From Anisodus tanguticus (taxonomy: Eukaryota; Streptophyta; Magnoliopsida; Solanales; Solanaceae): DNA of 64,000 nt. Numbering within the stretch: position 1 is the stretch's first letter; the number at the start of each line of letters is the position of its first letter. The stretch covers positions 41,350,001 through 41,414,000 of the forward strand of contig CM067557.1 in the NCBI GenBank assembly GCA_034509755.1. Reading direction: 5' to 3'. A program made the translations under genes and the position numbers. The notes under the pieces were generated by a model that saw only the letters and a list, made by a program, of their open reading frames with translations, made no database searches and had not been told where the DNA came from. This document shows, one piece after another, positions 1 through 11,500 of the stretch.

Positions 1-293
1 TCCCCCTTCCCTCAATTGCAACACACAATACAAGTTCCTGCAAAAACAATCATATTTTTCTCAATTACAAGCCCAGGCACCCTAAAGCTAGGTTTACATT
101 GTTGTGCACCAAAATAGGAAATAGTTGGACCCTAACAATAATTGTTAAGAGCCCACATCGACGAACAAAGAATTGAAATGGGTCTGGCTCTGATACCATG
201 TAAAGAATGGATCTTGTGCCTAACACAACCCGAAAAGCTACCTTTTGGGGTTGAGTTAGGCTCAAGATACATTCTTTTCATAATGCATGGATT
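1..293. repeat. LTR-element-like remnant next to a diverged direct repeat
   Basis: Bases near 190-200 read, on the minus strand, as a methionine-tRNA primer binding site (TGGTATCAGAGCC) of the kind that follows a plant LTR. Bases 58-113 resemble 477-540, with both ending in the same run around 'ttaggtttacattgttgt', so a diverged direct repeat brackets the intervening 360 bases. No coding domain is visible. It could be a TRIM or a decayed LTR element; the family is not identified. Confidence 0.35.
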
Positions 294-398
294 ACAACAA
301 CAACAACATATCCAGTGAAATCCCACAAAGTGGAGTCTGGGGCTAGAGTGTACGCAGACCTTACCCCTACCTTGTGAGTTAGAGAGGTTGTTTCCTGA
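294..398 (-). mobile_element. RTE-LINE/TS-SINE 3' tail
   Basis: On the minus strand this reads: a 5' part with 'gaaacaacctctc'-like sequence, then 'ggtaaggtctgcgtacac', then a cagacccc-like core, and a run of TTG repeats at the end. This is the typical Solanaceae TTG-tailed retroposon module. It sits between the LTR-like remnant and the second copy of the flanking direct repeat. Confidence 0.7.
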
Positions 399-904
399 CA
401 ATGTCGATAGCCTCCTATGTTGGAAAGATGGGGAAGAGTGCATTTCCATCGCGAAAGATTCAATCCAACACATTTTTTTCAATTCCAAGTCCAACAGATA
501 TCCTTAAGTTAGGTTTACATTGTTGTACTCCAAAAACAACAATACATAGAGATGAACAATGACTAATACATGGATTTCTATGTGCAATACCAAGGCCAAG
601 ATTAGCTTTATCCTGGCAATGTTGATACCCGTATCATTTCCACATTTTCACCACCGTTATCCAATAAAAAGTGAAAAAATCTACATCTTTCACATCAATT
701 ATGCAGAGTTTTATACCCGAAACAAAAATGTCGTATCAATAATGCATCGCTTTATTATCGAGATTAATTTTCCTTATATAACAAACCAAAAAATGGAAAA
801 AACAATCCACTAAATGCAAATCCATGCACATATACGAACAATATATCCATTAAACATGCATAAAATGATAAAAAGCACCACCAAAGCATGTGGATCAGCG
901 GATG

Positions 905-1400
905 TACCTGCTCTTTCCTTAACCAAAGTCTCAGGTATAATCAACTTGTAATGTAGGTAACCAACACCGAGTGATAAAACAAAAAAATGATAAAAAGCGG
1001 ATCATAAAAGTAAGGTACGTGAAAAGAAACGAAATAGCTGTAGCTGAGAAATGGAGGTGAATTTCCCCGGAGAAAATGGAAATTATAATTCAGCTTCCCG
1101 GAGAATAATTGGAGATATATCTAGGAAAGCGAGGGAAAATGAAGAAACAAAATACAGAAAATAGAGAGAGAAAAAACGTGGGAGAGAGAAAAGAAGGGAA
1201 ATTTGAAAACCCTTTTTTTATATTTTTTTTCTGTTTGTAAAATTTGTAATTGGTATGACTGTTTTTTTTTCTTTTCTCTCTAGTTCTTTAAGCAGAGGAA
1301 AATATGGGATGATTTAGAGAGGAAAAGAAAAGGGGTGAATTTTGGAATTTCAATGGGAAATTTTGGTTGAGAGTTTTCTTCGGACAGTAATAACGGAAAC
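905..1400 (-). other. possible 5' end of a minus-strand gene
   Basis: On the minus strand, 1020-1250 looks like a plant 5' leader: pyrimidine-rich CTCTCTCT stretches followed by a possible GTACC splice donor near 1016. Bases 908-965 then give a short open reading (residues like HYKLIIPETLVKERA) followed by a GTACAT donor-like site. No protein family is recognised and the rest of the gene is not evident to the left. This is a weak call from composition and splice-like sites only. Confidence 0.25.
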
Positions 1401-1589
1401 CGCGTCCTAATGTTTGATTACCATTTTATTATTACTTAGTTATTTGATTATCTGATAAAATTACAACGATACATAGAGTAGTAATATCTACGTATTAATA
1501 CAATATGAGTGTTTAAAGAAACTTAAAAATTGAAGAAAATTGTAATTAGTGTATGCTTTGAATTACTTCATGTACTTACAACAACAACA

Positions 1590-1900
1590 CATCCAATTGA
1601 GCCCGTCGTGCAGCGTCACATGTCGTTGGACATTGGACGTCCGTTTATGTCGTTGCATGTCGGGCTAGGACATCGGCATATGCCGCTGCACGTCGGACTA
1701 GGACATCGGCTTATGTCGTTGTACGTCGGGCTCTCATGTCGGCCTAGTCGCTGCACGTCAGCCTAAGACATTGGCCTATGTCGCTGCTCGTCAACACGTC
1801 GGCTTAGATCGTTGCACGTCGGGCTAGGCCGTCGTCCTATGTTGCTGCATGTCGGGCTAGGACGTCAGCCTGTGTCGTTGGATGTCGGCCTATGCCGCAG
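1590..1900. repeat. GC-rich degenerate tandem subrepeats (rDNA spacer-like)
   Basis: About a dozen degenerate copies of a short unit built on 'cgtcgggctaggacatcgg' and 'tatgtcgttgcacgtcgg'. The composition is sharply GC-rich compared with the surrounding AT-rich DNA. The block runs straight into 25S rDNA sequence at about 1902, and similar 'gccgacgacctgtcaagcg' motifs occur at 3040-3085. I infer rDNA intergenic-spacer or 5' ETS subrepeats; the sequence itself shows only the repeats and their position. Confidence 0.5.
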
Positions 1901-1901
1901 C

Positions 1902-2291
1902 AAAACTGACGTGCAAATCGTTCATCTGACTTGGGTATAGGGGCGAAAGACTAATCGAACCGTCTAGTAGTCGGTTCCCTTCGAAGTTTCCCTTAGGATA
2001 GTTGGAGCTCGCGTGTGAGTTCTATCGGGTAAAGCCAATGATTAGAGGCCTCGGGGGCACAACGCCCTCGACCTATTCTCAAACTTTAAATAGGTAGGAC
2101 GGCGTGACTGCTTTGTTGAGCCGTGCCATGTAATCAAGAGCTCCAAGTGTGCCATTTTTGGTAAGCAGAACGGGCAATATGGGTTGACATGGAAGCCGGG
2201 TTACGGTGCCAAACTGCGCGCTAACCTAGATCCCACAAAGGGTGTTGGTCGATTAAGAGAGCAGGACGGTGGTCATGGAAGTCGAAATCCA

Positions 2292-2322
<31 letters not shown>

Positions 2323-2519
2323 TCAATTAGCCTCGAAAATAGATGACGCTTAAGCGCGCGACCTACACTCGACCGTCGGGGCAAGTGTCAGGCCCCGATG
2401 AGTAGGATGGCGGTTGTAGGCCGATCCGGGCAGAAGACATTGTCAGGTAGGGAGTTTGGCTGGGGCGGCACATCTATTAAAAGATAACGCATGTGTCGTA
2501 AGATGAGCTCAACGAAAAC
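1902..2519 (+). rRNA. degenerate, rearranged 25S rDNA fragment
   Basis: Two blocks match plant 25S rRNA from memory. Block 1 (1902 to about 2427) holds landmarks such as 'gacgtgcaaatcgtt', 'ggggcgaaagactaatcg', 'ttctatcgggtaaagccaat', 'ggtgttggtcgattaag', 'taacaactcacctgccg' and 'gtcaggccccgatgagtag'. Block 2 (about 2428-2519) holds 'gacattgtcagg', 'tggctggggcggcacatct' and 'aagatgagctcaacg', which in a normal 25S gene lie much further downstream. The intervening part of the gene is missing. Many point changes (for example in the 'gtgtgagttctatc' part) show it is not a functional rRNA gene. Confidence 0.85.
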
Positions 2520-2752
2520 ATTATTATATTTTTTTTTACATTTTTTCATTTATTTTATTAATTTTTTGAATTTATGTAATTAATATTAAAAATATTTTTT
2601 TTATAAAAAAATGTTATTTTCAATGCTTACGAGTAATTTATGAATGCATTAGATCATTCGTACATGAAAACGTGCACGTTTGTGCACTACATGTGCATTA
2701 TGATTCTCTGGCATAAGCATGTATACTCCTGACACTTGGGTTTTTTAAAGCA
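2520..2752. other. AT-rich spacer between the 25S piece and the Pol I promoter motif
   Basis: Long T and A runs at 2520-2620 follow the 25S piece directly. In Solanaceae rDNA an AT-rich spacer segment precedes the transcription start, so the order here fits a spacer remnant. Confidence 0.4.
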
Positions 2753-2764
2753 TATATAAGGGGG
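2753..2764 (+). promoter_or_regulatory. RNA polymerase I promoter-like motif
   Basis: The 12-base string TATATAAGGGGG matches the consensus I know for plant rRNA transcription start sites, where initiation falls just before the G run. It lies 230 bases after the truncated 25S piece, with an AT-rich stretch before it and a GC-rich, ETS-like stretch after it (2765-3100). Whether it is active cannot be told from sequence. Confidence 0.5.
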
Positions 2765-3100
2765 TAGATGTGTTGAATGCACTTCAAAGTGACTGACGCC
2801 GGTTGAGGCCAGCGCCCAGTGGGCATGTCGCGTGTAGTAGGGGCACACTTGTGGCATGCATGGCTTGTCTGTGCTACGCTACCGGCGTCCTTTAAAAAAT
2901 GCCGATAATGACTCATTGTGCGCTGGTAGTAGGCCGGTGGGCGGCATCGCTCAGGGCGAGATGTCGGCCATTGATGTGACAAGGCGGTGCTTTCGTGTCG
3001 TGCATTGAGTTCTAGACGCTACTCTTGTGGCATGCTCTAGGCGCCGGACGGACGGGGCTAAGCCGACGACCTGTCAAGCGTCGCACGTCCGTAAAATCTA
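2765..3100 (+). other. GC-rich 5' ETS-like sequence, truncated
   Basis: GC-rich sequence after the promoter-like motif with scattered 'gccgg' and 'cgacg' motifs. It ends abruptly at about 3100, where copia reverse-transcriptase sequence begins. No 18S sequence follows. Confidence 0.35.
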
Positions 3101-6100
3101 ACTGATGAATGGGTCATGCTTTCGAAAGAGCCAAGCTGAACATAGTGCTAATGGCAGCCGACTTGACCACCGGACTAAATGTCTCACCACAATCCACATC
3201 AACCTGCTGATTCTTACCATCACCTACAAGATAAGCCTTATGGCTCACAAAAAAGCCGTCAGAATTGTCTTTATGAGCAAAAATCCACATAAACCGAATA
3301 ATATTAACACCAGATGGACGGGGCGCCAACTCCCACGTCTTATTATCAATAAGAGCATTATATTCGTCGGTCATATCAAATTTCCAATTTGGGCCATTTA
3401 AAGAAGACATAGTGTTGTGGGGTAAAGGGAATTTAAGAACATTAGAATTTAAATTAAAATATCTTTTTGGTTTAAAAATACCCCATTGACTACGAGTGAC
3501 CGGTCTATGACTCACAGGAGAATTGGACGAATTTTGAGAATGATCGGGACATGTGACGGACTGGCCAACAGGCAGTGGGCCTGCTGGTCCAAACCAATAA
3601 CTGGGTCCGAGATTGGAAATATAGATTGGGCAAGTACTGGACCCGGGAACAGTATCATGGACCGGGCCAGAACTGGAAGCAAGGATTGGGCCATAACTGG
3701 ACCCATTACCTAGAAAAGAAACTCGGCCAGAACCGGACAGGATAGAAGGCCTAGTGACTGGGCCTAAATTTGGAGACGATGTCGTAGCAGGAGGACCAGC
3801 TGGCAGTGGACTGCTGGCGGATTCGGGGCACGGGACATGTTAGATAAATGGTGGATAATATATGGGGAGATACCGTCATCCAAAAAATTATACGAACTAG
3901 GCACGAGACTATACACTTTAGCAAACAAAAATTGGGACTCATAAAAAATAGCATGACGACTAATGATGATTTTATTAGACGATAAATCAAAACATTTATA
4001 ACCACGATGATTAGACGGATAATCAAAAAATACACAAAGGGTAGAACGGGCCTGAAGTTTGTTAATTGTGGTGGACGGAAACAACGGATAATATAAGCAT
4101 CCAAAGACCCTAAGATGGGAATACGAAAGAGTCTTATTATATAAAATTGAAGAGGGGACAAATATGTCAAACCTTTGAGAGGAAGAATGTTGAGAAGATA
4201 GGTAGCATGATGCCAAAATGAATGAGGTACGGAAGCATGAATCAATAAAGTCCGGACAATGTTATGAATGGTACGAATTTTGCATCTCACTTTTCCATTT
4301 TTTAAAGATGTATGAGGACAAGAAAAATAAAAATTGATACTATTATTAGCACAAAATTCCCGAAATACTCCATTATCATATTCTTTGTCATTATCACGTT
4401 GAATATTTTTTATTTTCCGTTCGAATTGGGTTCTAATGAATGCTCTAAATTTTAAGAATGTGGAAAAAACTTGAGATTTTTTCACTATCGGAGAAAGTTC
4501 ATAAAAAATATAATAATCATCCAAAATAGAACATAATAACGATGACCCAAAGAACACAGAACAGGAGATGTCCATAAATCGCTATGAATAATATCGAATG
4601 GCATCAAAGTATGAGAATTAGAGTCAACAAAAGACAATCTAACAATTTTTTCTAAAGAACAAGATTGACAATTCGGAGTACTACGTGTACCCTTACAAGA
4701 AATAAAATTATTTTTATCTAAAAAAGATAAAATAGACGACCCCGGATGACCTAAACGAGCATGCCACAAAGAAGGAACAAGGGCTGCAAAAATTGATGGC
4801 AAGACTTGACTCGAGAAATCGGAACTTGGCGTGATATGATAAAGATCTCCCCTACTATTACACCTTATGAGAGGACTCCCCGTCTTGAAATTCTTCATAG
4901 AAAACCCAAACGGATCAAATTCAACAGAAATGAAATTATCAGTGGTGAATTTACGGACATACATTAAATTTTTAATCAATTTAGGGGCATAAAAGGTATT
5001 TTTCAAAACAAGGGATTAATGAGGGTGGGGGGGGGGGAGATAAAGTTTTATGACTATAACCACGAATCGGAATAGAATTACCATTATCAACAATTATGCC
5101 ACAAGGGTTGCTCAAATTGGAATAAGACGAGAGAGTACATGAATCGGATGTCATGTGGGTAGTGGCGCCGATGTATATGTACCAATTTAGGTCCGGTGGA
5201 GTTAAACCAAATGTGTGCATCACGTCTTTAATGTCGGTCTGAGTGGGGCCTGCTGCATGGTGGCCCTGCGGAGGCCGAGGCCCAAACACCCCGGCTTGCT
5301 GCCCCGGCCCATAACTGCATCGAAAATAACTGGGTTGTTGCGAGTTGGGCTCGAAATTCTCTGACCCTCGGTCGTGAGACGCATTCTCGCCCCGATCCAC
5401 GCCCATTAGATGGAGGCCCAGCAAAATAAGGGTTGTTGGGCCACTGCCCACTGGCCCAAGCCCACGACCAAGGGGCCCAATGCTGGGACCAGTTGGGCTG
5501 TGACCCACTGTTGTTGTGGCGGGTCCTACTGTCGCCGTTACCACCACGTTTGCCCCCATAATTTTTGCCATTATTTTTCCGACTATTTTTGCCGCCCACT
5601 GGAGACCAGTTTTGGTTCAAATAGTCACCAAAATTCGAAGAATTAGTGGAGGACGTCATCATGACCACATGACTAGTACTCGTAGCCGTCTTTTTAGCCA
5701 GGACGGCTTCTTCCAAAGTAAGCATGGAACGGGCCTGATAGAACTTCAGGAGAGGATTATTTTGACGAATGAGAGTTCTAACGCCATTATAGGCCTCGGA
5801 TAGGCCAACAACCATCTGTAGAATAAGACGATCATCACTAACGGGCGCACCAACGTTGCAGATTTGGTCCACCAATTCTTTCAACCTTTTGCAATATGCT
5901 GAAACGTTCGGAAAATTTTCTATATTGACATGGGAAAATTCCTGCTCAAGGGTAACAACACGAGAATTCTGATTATCTTGCAATATATCACGTACTCTAT
6001 TCTATGCCGCCATCCCCGTAGCGTTTGGTTTAATAATTGTTTGCAAGAGGTCTGTAGAAATAGTAGAGTAAATCCACTGAAGAACAGTAGCATCAAGAGT

Positions 6101-6487
6101 CATCCATAACTTAGGATCATCCTCGGGTTTGGGCACCTCAGTATCCTTATGATCCGCGGGGATAATATGATGGAGGACTTGATGCGAGCGTGCATGAACT
6201 TTTAACAGTTTGGCCCACGTCGCGTATTGGACGTTTTCTATTTCAAGAATGATAAGGATGTGATTCTTGATTTTAGAAATAGTAAGGGCAGGGTGAAACA
6301 CGTTCTTAGCCATAATAGCAACGCAAGACGTGATGTAGGGATTGAGAAGAAAAAAATGGGAAGAGACGAGGTACCGCCGGGTACGAAATTTGAGAAAGAA
6401 GGCTCGTAAATCGAGGTAGAACGACGAAAATTGGAGAGGTCGACAAAATTTTTGGAGAGAGGAATAAAACCTAGACTTCTGATACCA
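3101..6487 (-). pseudogene. broken Ty1/copia gag-pol, 3'-truncated in reverse transcriptase
   Basis: Read on the minus strand the domains are in copia order. Gag (UBN2 type) runs from about 6318 (reading MAKNVFHPALT...) to 5228. It is interrupted by a stop at 6002-6004 and lacks a clear zinc knuckle. A protease remnant has the motif GATTHMTSD near 5150. The GAG-pre-integrase segment has a WHARLGHPG motif (about 4765). An integrase core is frameshifted at 4485-4575 and broken up at 3751-4216. The start of reverse transcriptase is at 3114-3410 (WELAPRP ... GETFSPVVK). A stop replaces Trp just before the HQLD motif, and the element ends there, against rDNA-like sequence. RNase H and the 3' LTR are absent. 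It cannot encode a working element. Confidence 0.88.
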
Positions 6488-6769
6488 TGAAAGAAATAAT
6501 CCCTTAATTATTTTCATTAATGAAAAGAGTATATATACAGATTACAATTTTCCATAATAGAAAACTTATTCATATTCTAATCCCAAAACCCTATTCTAGT
6601 AATACAAAACCCCTATAATTATGATAAGTGTATAATGTAATAATTACACTAAAATAGTACCTAAACTATACAAAGTAACGAAAACTTATGTACAAAACTG
6701 AATGGGACTTATGCACAAAACCGTGATATACATTAAGTGTATATCACGAAATATCTTCTCTATTTAACA
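6488..6769 (-). mobile_element. 5' LTR of the copia element
   Basis: A 282-base segment running TG...CA. On the minus strand it starts TGTTAAATAG and ends TTTCA, followed immediately by a tRNA-Met primer binding site (TGGTATCAGA, at about 6478-6487). A TATA-like run lies at 6525-6536. The matching 3' LTR is missing, so the element cannot be dated by LTR divergence. Confidence 0.75.
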
Positions 6770-7890
6770 TTCATTATAAGATATGTTCAATAAATCACTC
6801 GAGAACCTATTATACACGTGTGTCAGCGTGTGACAAGTTCACAATCGATGGTCGTTGCACCATTTTTCAAGGGAATAACTAGACGCAATGAAGTTTATGA
6901 ATGAGTATTCGTTTTTTCTTAAAAAAAAAGGGACTGGTAAAATCATAATAGTATTAGTTTTTTTATGAATTGCTGTTCACTTTGTGGTGCATATATTCTA
7001 CAATTTTTCATTAGCATCGTCTTTCATTATTTGAATGATTATTGACGTTTATGTTAAAATTAGGATTTTGAGCAATATTCAATATTTAGGGAGCTGGGGA
7101 TACACATTATGCAGTTCATAAGAAGTCGAGAAATTTTTATATGTAAAGTTTATTGAACAATAGTCATGTTAGGGTGTCGTGGTAATACTGCATCTTCTAA
7201 TTTTTCTTTCTACAATCTTGTTATTTTATTATTTAAGTATTTTTATTTTTCATATGTTCATTTAGGCATAGAAAACCGTCTTAAGTATGTTGAAACTCAT
7301 TAATAGGAAGCAAAAGATATATATAATCTTTTCTCTTACGTCTATGTTGAGAAAAACATATGTCTTTTTCAGTACAATTTATTTTATTAGTCGCAAAAAT
7401 AAAATATAATAATTAAATCATTCATTTTGCTTACTTTTCAAATAAACTTTTACGGCTATATTATAAAGAAAATGAACTTCTTTAATTTTTGATAAATATC
7501 TACTTAAATACTTCATTGAGACTTGTGAGTCGCATCACAAAAAAAGCTCTTACAATAATTCAACTAAAACTAAATTCAAACGTTTATCGAACTGTTTTTT
7601 ATCCAAACACAACCTTTTTTAGATTTTTTTTTATTCTTAGCAACACCATTTTCGGGACACTTTAAAAAAAGAAACATTTGGAAACTAAAAACAATTTCTA
7701 AAACATAAGGAATTATCCACACACTTTATTAATTTATTCCAAACGTCACCATATTTTTCACGAAAATCACAAAATAGTGAATTGTCTAACCCGCCGCCAA
7801 GAGACCTTTGACGTGTCAGCTTTTCATATGTTATCTTTTATCTCACAGACAAGTAACATTAGCAAAAACTCTATAAATAGCATAATAATA
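6770..7890. other. AT-rich intergenic stretch
   Basis: No open frame, recognisable domain or clear repeat was found on either strand. It lies upstream of the UBP12/13 gene. Confidence 0.5.
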
Positions 7891-8294
7891 CTCCCGTCTT
7901 AAATTAGTTGTGCTGATAATCAAAAATACTTATTTCAAATTTCATTTTTAAAAGTTATATGATTAATTATTTTTTTCATTTTATTTTTAGTAGAATTAAC
8001 AAAAAAAACATTTAATGAACATAAATATATAATTTAGACATAAATAAAAATAAAGTTGATCAAATACTCTTTTCTAATTAATATTTCAAGCTATTGTATT
8101 ATCATATATTTACTTGTCATCATGCTTCGCGGAGAGGCTGAGTCCATTGAAAGCAACCTATTCTACTTTACAAAAGCATGGATAAAATTTGAGTATATTT
8201 TATCATTTTCAGTGAAATTATATCAGATACATTATTATTATTATTGTTGGGCGTGTAAAAAAAAAAAAAAACAAATAATTTGAGACGGAGGGAG
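7891..8294. mobile_element. Stowaway-like MITE upstream of the ubiquitin protease gene
   Basis: The ends are inverted (ctcccgtcttaaatta at the left; the complement of taatttgagacggagggag at the right) and the element is flanked by TA on both sides (7889-7890, 8295-8296). The interior is AT-rich and non-coding. Its right end lies 238 bases before the protein start at 8533, so it may be part of the promoter. Confidence 0.75.
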
Positions 8295-8532
8295 TAATTA
8301 TTTCCCCTCCCCTAATCTATCCTTAGCATTTCCATTAATTCCAAACGTATCCTTTTCCCCATCGAAAACCCAACCAAACAACACTTAACTTCAGTACCCA
8401 TCTTTCTCTCCAAACTCAGTTCTTCATATACCCCCCACCTCCACGTCAACCCCACCCCCAACTCACCTCACCCCTATCGCACCTATCTCTCTGTATTTTA
8501 GTTGATCGGACGGTTACTCTTTATCCTCAATC

Positions 8533-11500
8533 ATGACCATGCTGAATCCTCAACCGTTGGATGTGAGTTTTCTCTGAATTTAACATTTTTTACTATCGAT
8601 ATGTTTGTAATTATATATAGTTTTTGTGAAATTCGTTAATTGCTGGTATGTTGAAATTGATGCAAGATAGACATGGTTGCATTAGGACTCCAATTGTGAT
8701 CGGATAGTTATTTGTGGAGAGTTAGGGTTTAGTTATTGAATTGATTTTGTTGTTTTGTAAATTGAGTTGTGGATGTCAAAAGGGTAGGGTTTTTTATTGA
8801 TGGGAGGGTTAGGGTTAGGTTTTACTAGTCACTTAGATCATGCTTAGGACTTTCTTCTATATGGAGTGTATATTTTGTATTTATGATGCATGCATTGTTC
8901 AGGCAGGGGCGGATCCAGAGGTGCGGGGTGGGGGGGTCAATTGAACCCCCTCCGTGAAAAATTATAGTACTATGTAGACAGGGCAAAAATGTTTTTTTTT
9001 GCGTATATATATATATGTTGTTGAATCCCCTTAGCATAAGAACCTCTTTTCTTTTTTAAATCCCCTTGAATTCCTGGCTCCGCCATTGCGTCCAGGCACA
9101 CTGAATAATTTACTAGGTAACCAGGGGCGGAGCCAAGTTGCACTATATATATATAGTAGAGGATGAATCTCCTTGGCTTCTTCGTGTGTTTGCTTTTTTA
9201 CAACAACAACAACATACCCAGTGTAGTCTCACAAGTGGGGTCTGGGAGTATAAGATGTACGCAGACCTTACCCCTACCTTTGTGAGGTATAGAGGTTGTT
9301 TCCGGTAGGCCTTCGACTCGATAGAAAAAACCGGTGTGACAACAAATAGCATGGTATCAAGAAAAAACAGGAAAACAAAATAGCAAGATAAAAAACGAAT
9401 GTGGCAACATACAATAATACACATTGAGGTAACACACAATAAATGCCCCACCTGGACTGATACAGATAGGCTCATACTGGTGTATGTCTCCTTTATTTTG
9501 TTAATAACGGTGTGTAGTGCAGTTTTCCCCAAAGGTAGGGGTAAGGTCTGCGTACATCCTACCATCCCCGGTCTCCACTTGGAATTACACTGGGTATGTT
9601 GTTGTTGTGGTGTCTAGTGCAATTTGCGTGCACCCCAACTGATCACTTGGTAACCTGCTATAGCCCACAAGTATAGGTCCCTGGTAAACCTGCCCACTTA
9701 GATTGGGGCAGATGAGCTCAGATTGGGCATTTGTCTTTTATTTAGTTTTATTTGACAACATTGGTGTTGTAGCAAGTTTCCGCATCTTGAATAGTCCACT
9801 GGCAACCTGATAGCAGGGGCGGAGCTAGAGGGGTACAAGTTGGGGGGGGGGGGGGGGGTCAATTGAACCCCCTTCGTGAAAAATTATACTCCCTCCGTTT
9901 CAAAATGTTTGTCTTACTTTCCTTTTTAGTCGTCTTAAAAAAGAACGCCTTCCAACTTTCCACATGACATGTTTAGGACCACAAGAGTAAAGGGCATTTT
10001 GGTACATTCTATATATGTTTAGTTAATAGCCACAAGATTCAAAGGTCTTCTTTACTCTCTTAAAACTCTGTGCCAAGTCAAAACCCGACAAACATTTTGA
10101 AATGGATGGAGTACTATGTAGATAGGGCAAAAATGTTTTTTCTTGCATATATATATATAAGTTGTTGAATCCCCTAAGAATAAGATTTTTTTTTGAATCC
10201 CCTTACTTGAATTCTGGCTCCACCACTGCCTGATAGACCCTACAAAGAATATGTGTTGGGTAAACCTGTCCGGCAAGGATGGGACAGATGAGCTCACACT
10301 GGTTCAAGTGTCTTTATTTTAGCAATCTCTTATTTTTTTTTTTTTTTTTTGGGAACAATTCAGCAGCAGGAAGAAGAGGAGATGCTTGTACCACATTCTG
10401 ACTTAGTTGAAGGTCCTCAGCCGTTAGTTGAAGGTCCTCAGCCAATGGAAGGTTGTACCTCTTTTAATTGTTACTATTTCAGTCTCTTTTCTGTTTTAGA
10501 GGATGTTAGGTTGGCAATTGATCAGTCTTATGTTTGGCTTGGATCTTCTTGTAACTTTTGATTTGATCGCATGGTGAATTTTGATTAATAGTGGCACCTG
10601 CTGAGAATGCTACTACAGGGGAGAACCAAGCGGTGGACGAACCACAGGCTTCCCGGTTTACTTGGACAATTGACGATTTCTCTCGGTTATCTGTGAAGAA
10701 GCTATATTCTGAGGCTTTTGTTGTTGGTAGTTATAAATGGTAACTGTCATTTATCACTTACATTGGTGGTTTAATTTAATAATTTTTCTTAAGATCGGGT
10801 TATAATTGGCCTATGGTTGGCATTGTTTTGTAGGCGAGTGCTTATATTTCCAAAAGGAAACAACGTGGAGTGTTTGTCAATGTATTTAGATGTAGCAGAT
10901 TCAGCTACATTGCCATATGGGTGGAACAGATATGCCCAGTTCAGCTTAACAGTTGTAAATCAAATAAACCCCAAATATTCAGTGAAAAAAGGTATTTTCT
11001 TCTCTTGTATCGGTGCAGCTTAAGCTTGATCAAAATTTCATCTGTATGATTATTTGGATGTCAGTTTTTGGTTTTTCCTTCGTTGCCATTTCACGTGTCT
11101 GGAATATTCTCCATTTAATCCTCAGTTGAAGTACACTTATTGGAACTCTTTTTAGGAAAAAAAACTAGTATCTTACCTTTCCCGACATTGACTCATTCTC
11201 TGAGTTTCTTTCAGCCTATTTTAAATTTCTTTTGAATAAACTTCCCCTTTTTATTGTCATAAAAACCAACTTCCTTTTATTTCGAACTTTTTGTTTAAGA
11301 ACTTGCAGATTTATGGTGCATAATAGAGCTTCACCATCTTTTATGTTTGTTAAGGATTTCATTCCAGTCATTTATGTGATTATTTATTTTGCCCTCTTGT
11401 ATTTCTTAGAGAACAGTTTTCACATTTTAATTCTACCATATGGCACTAATCATTTCTTCTAAAAGCATGTTATTTCAAGAATGCATATACTGTGGTTCCC

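Noticed and set aside
1530..1766. 78-residue plus-strand frame as a gene
   Set aside because: It is made by the GC-rich degenerate subrepeats and yields a repetitive peptide with no domain.
2698..2982. Minus-strand 94-residue frame
   Set aside because: It covers the Pol I promoter-like and ETS-like region and has no protein family features.
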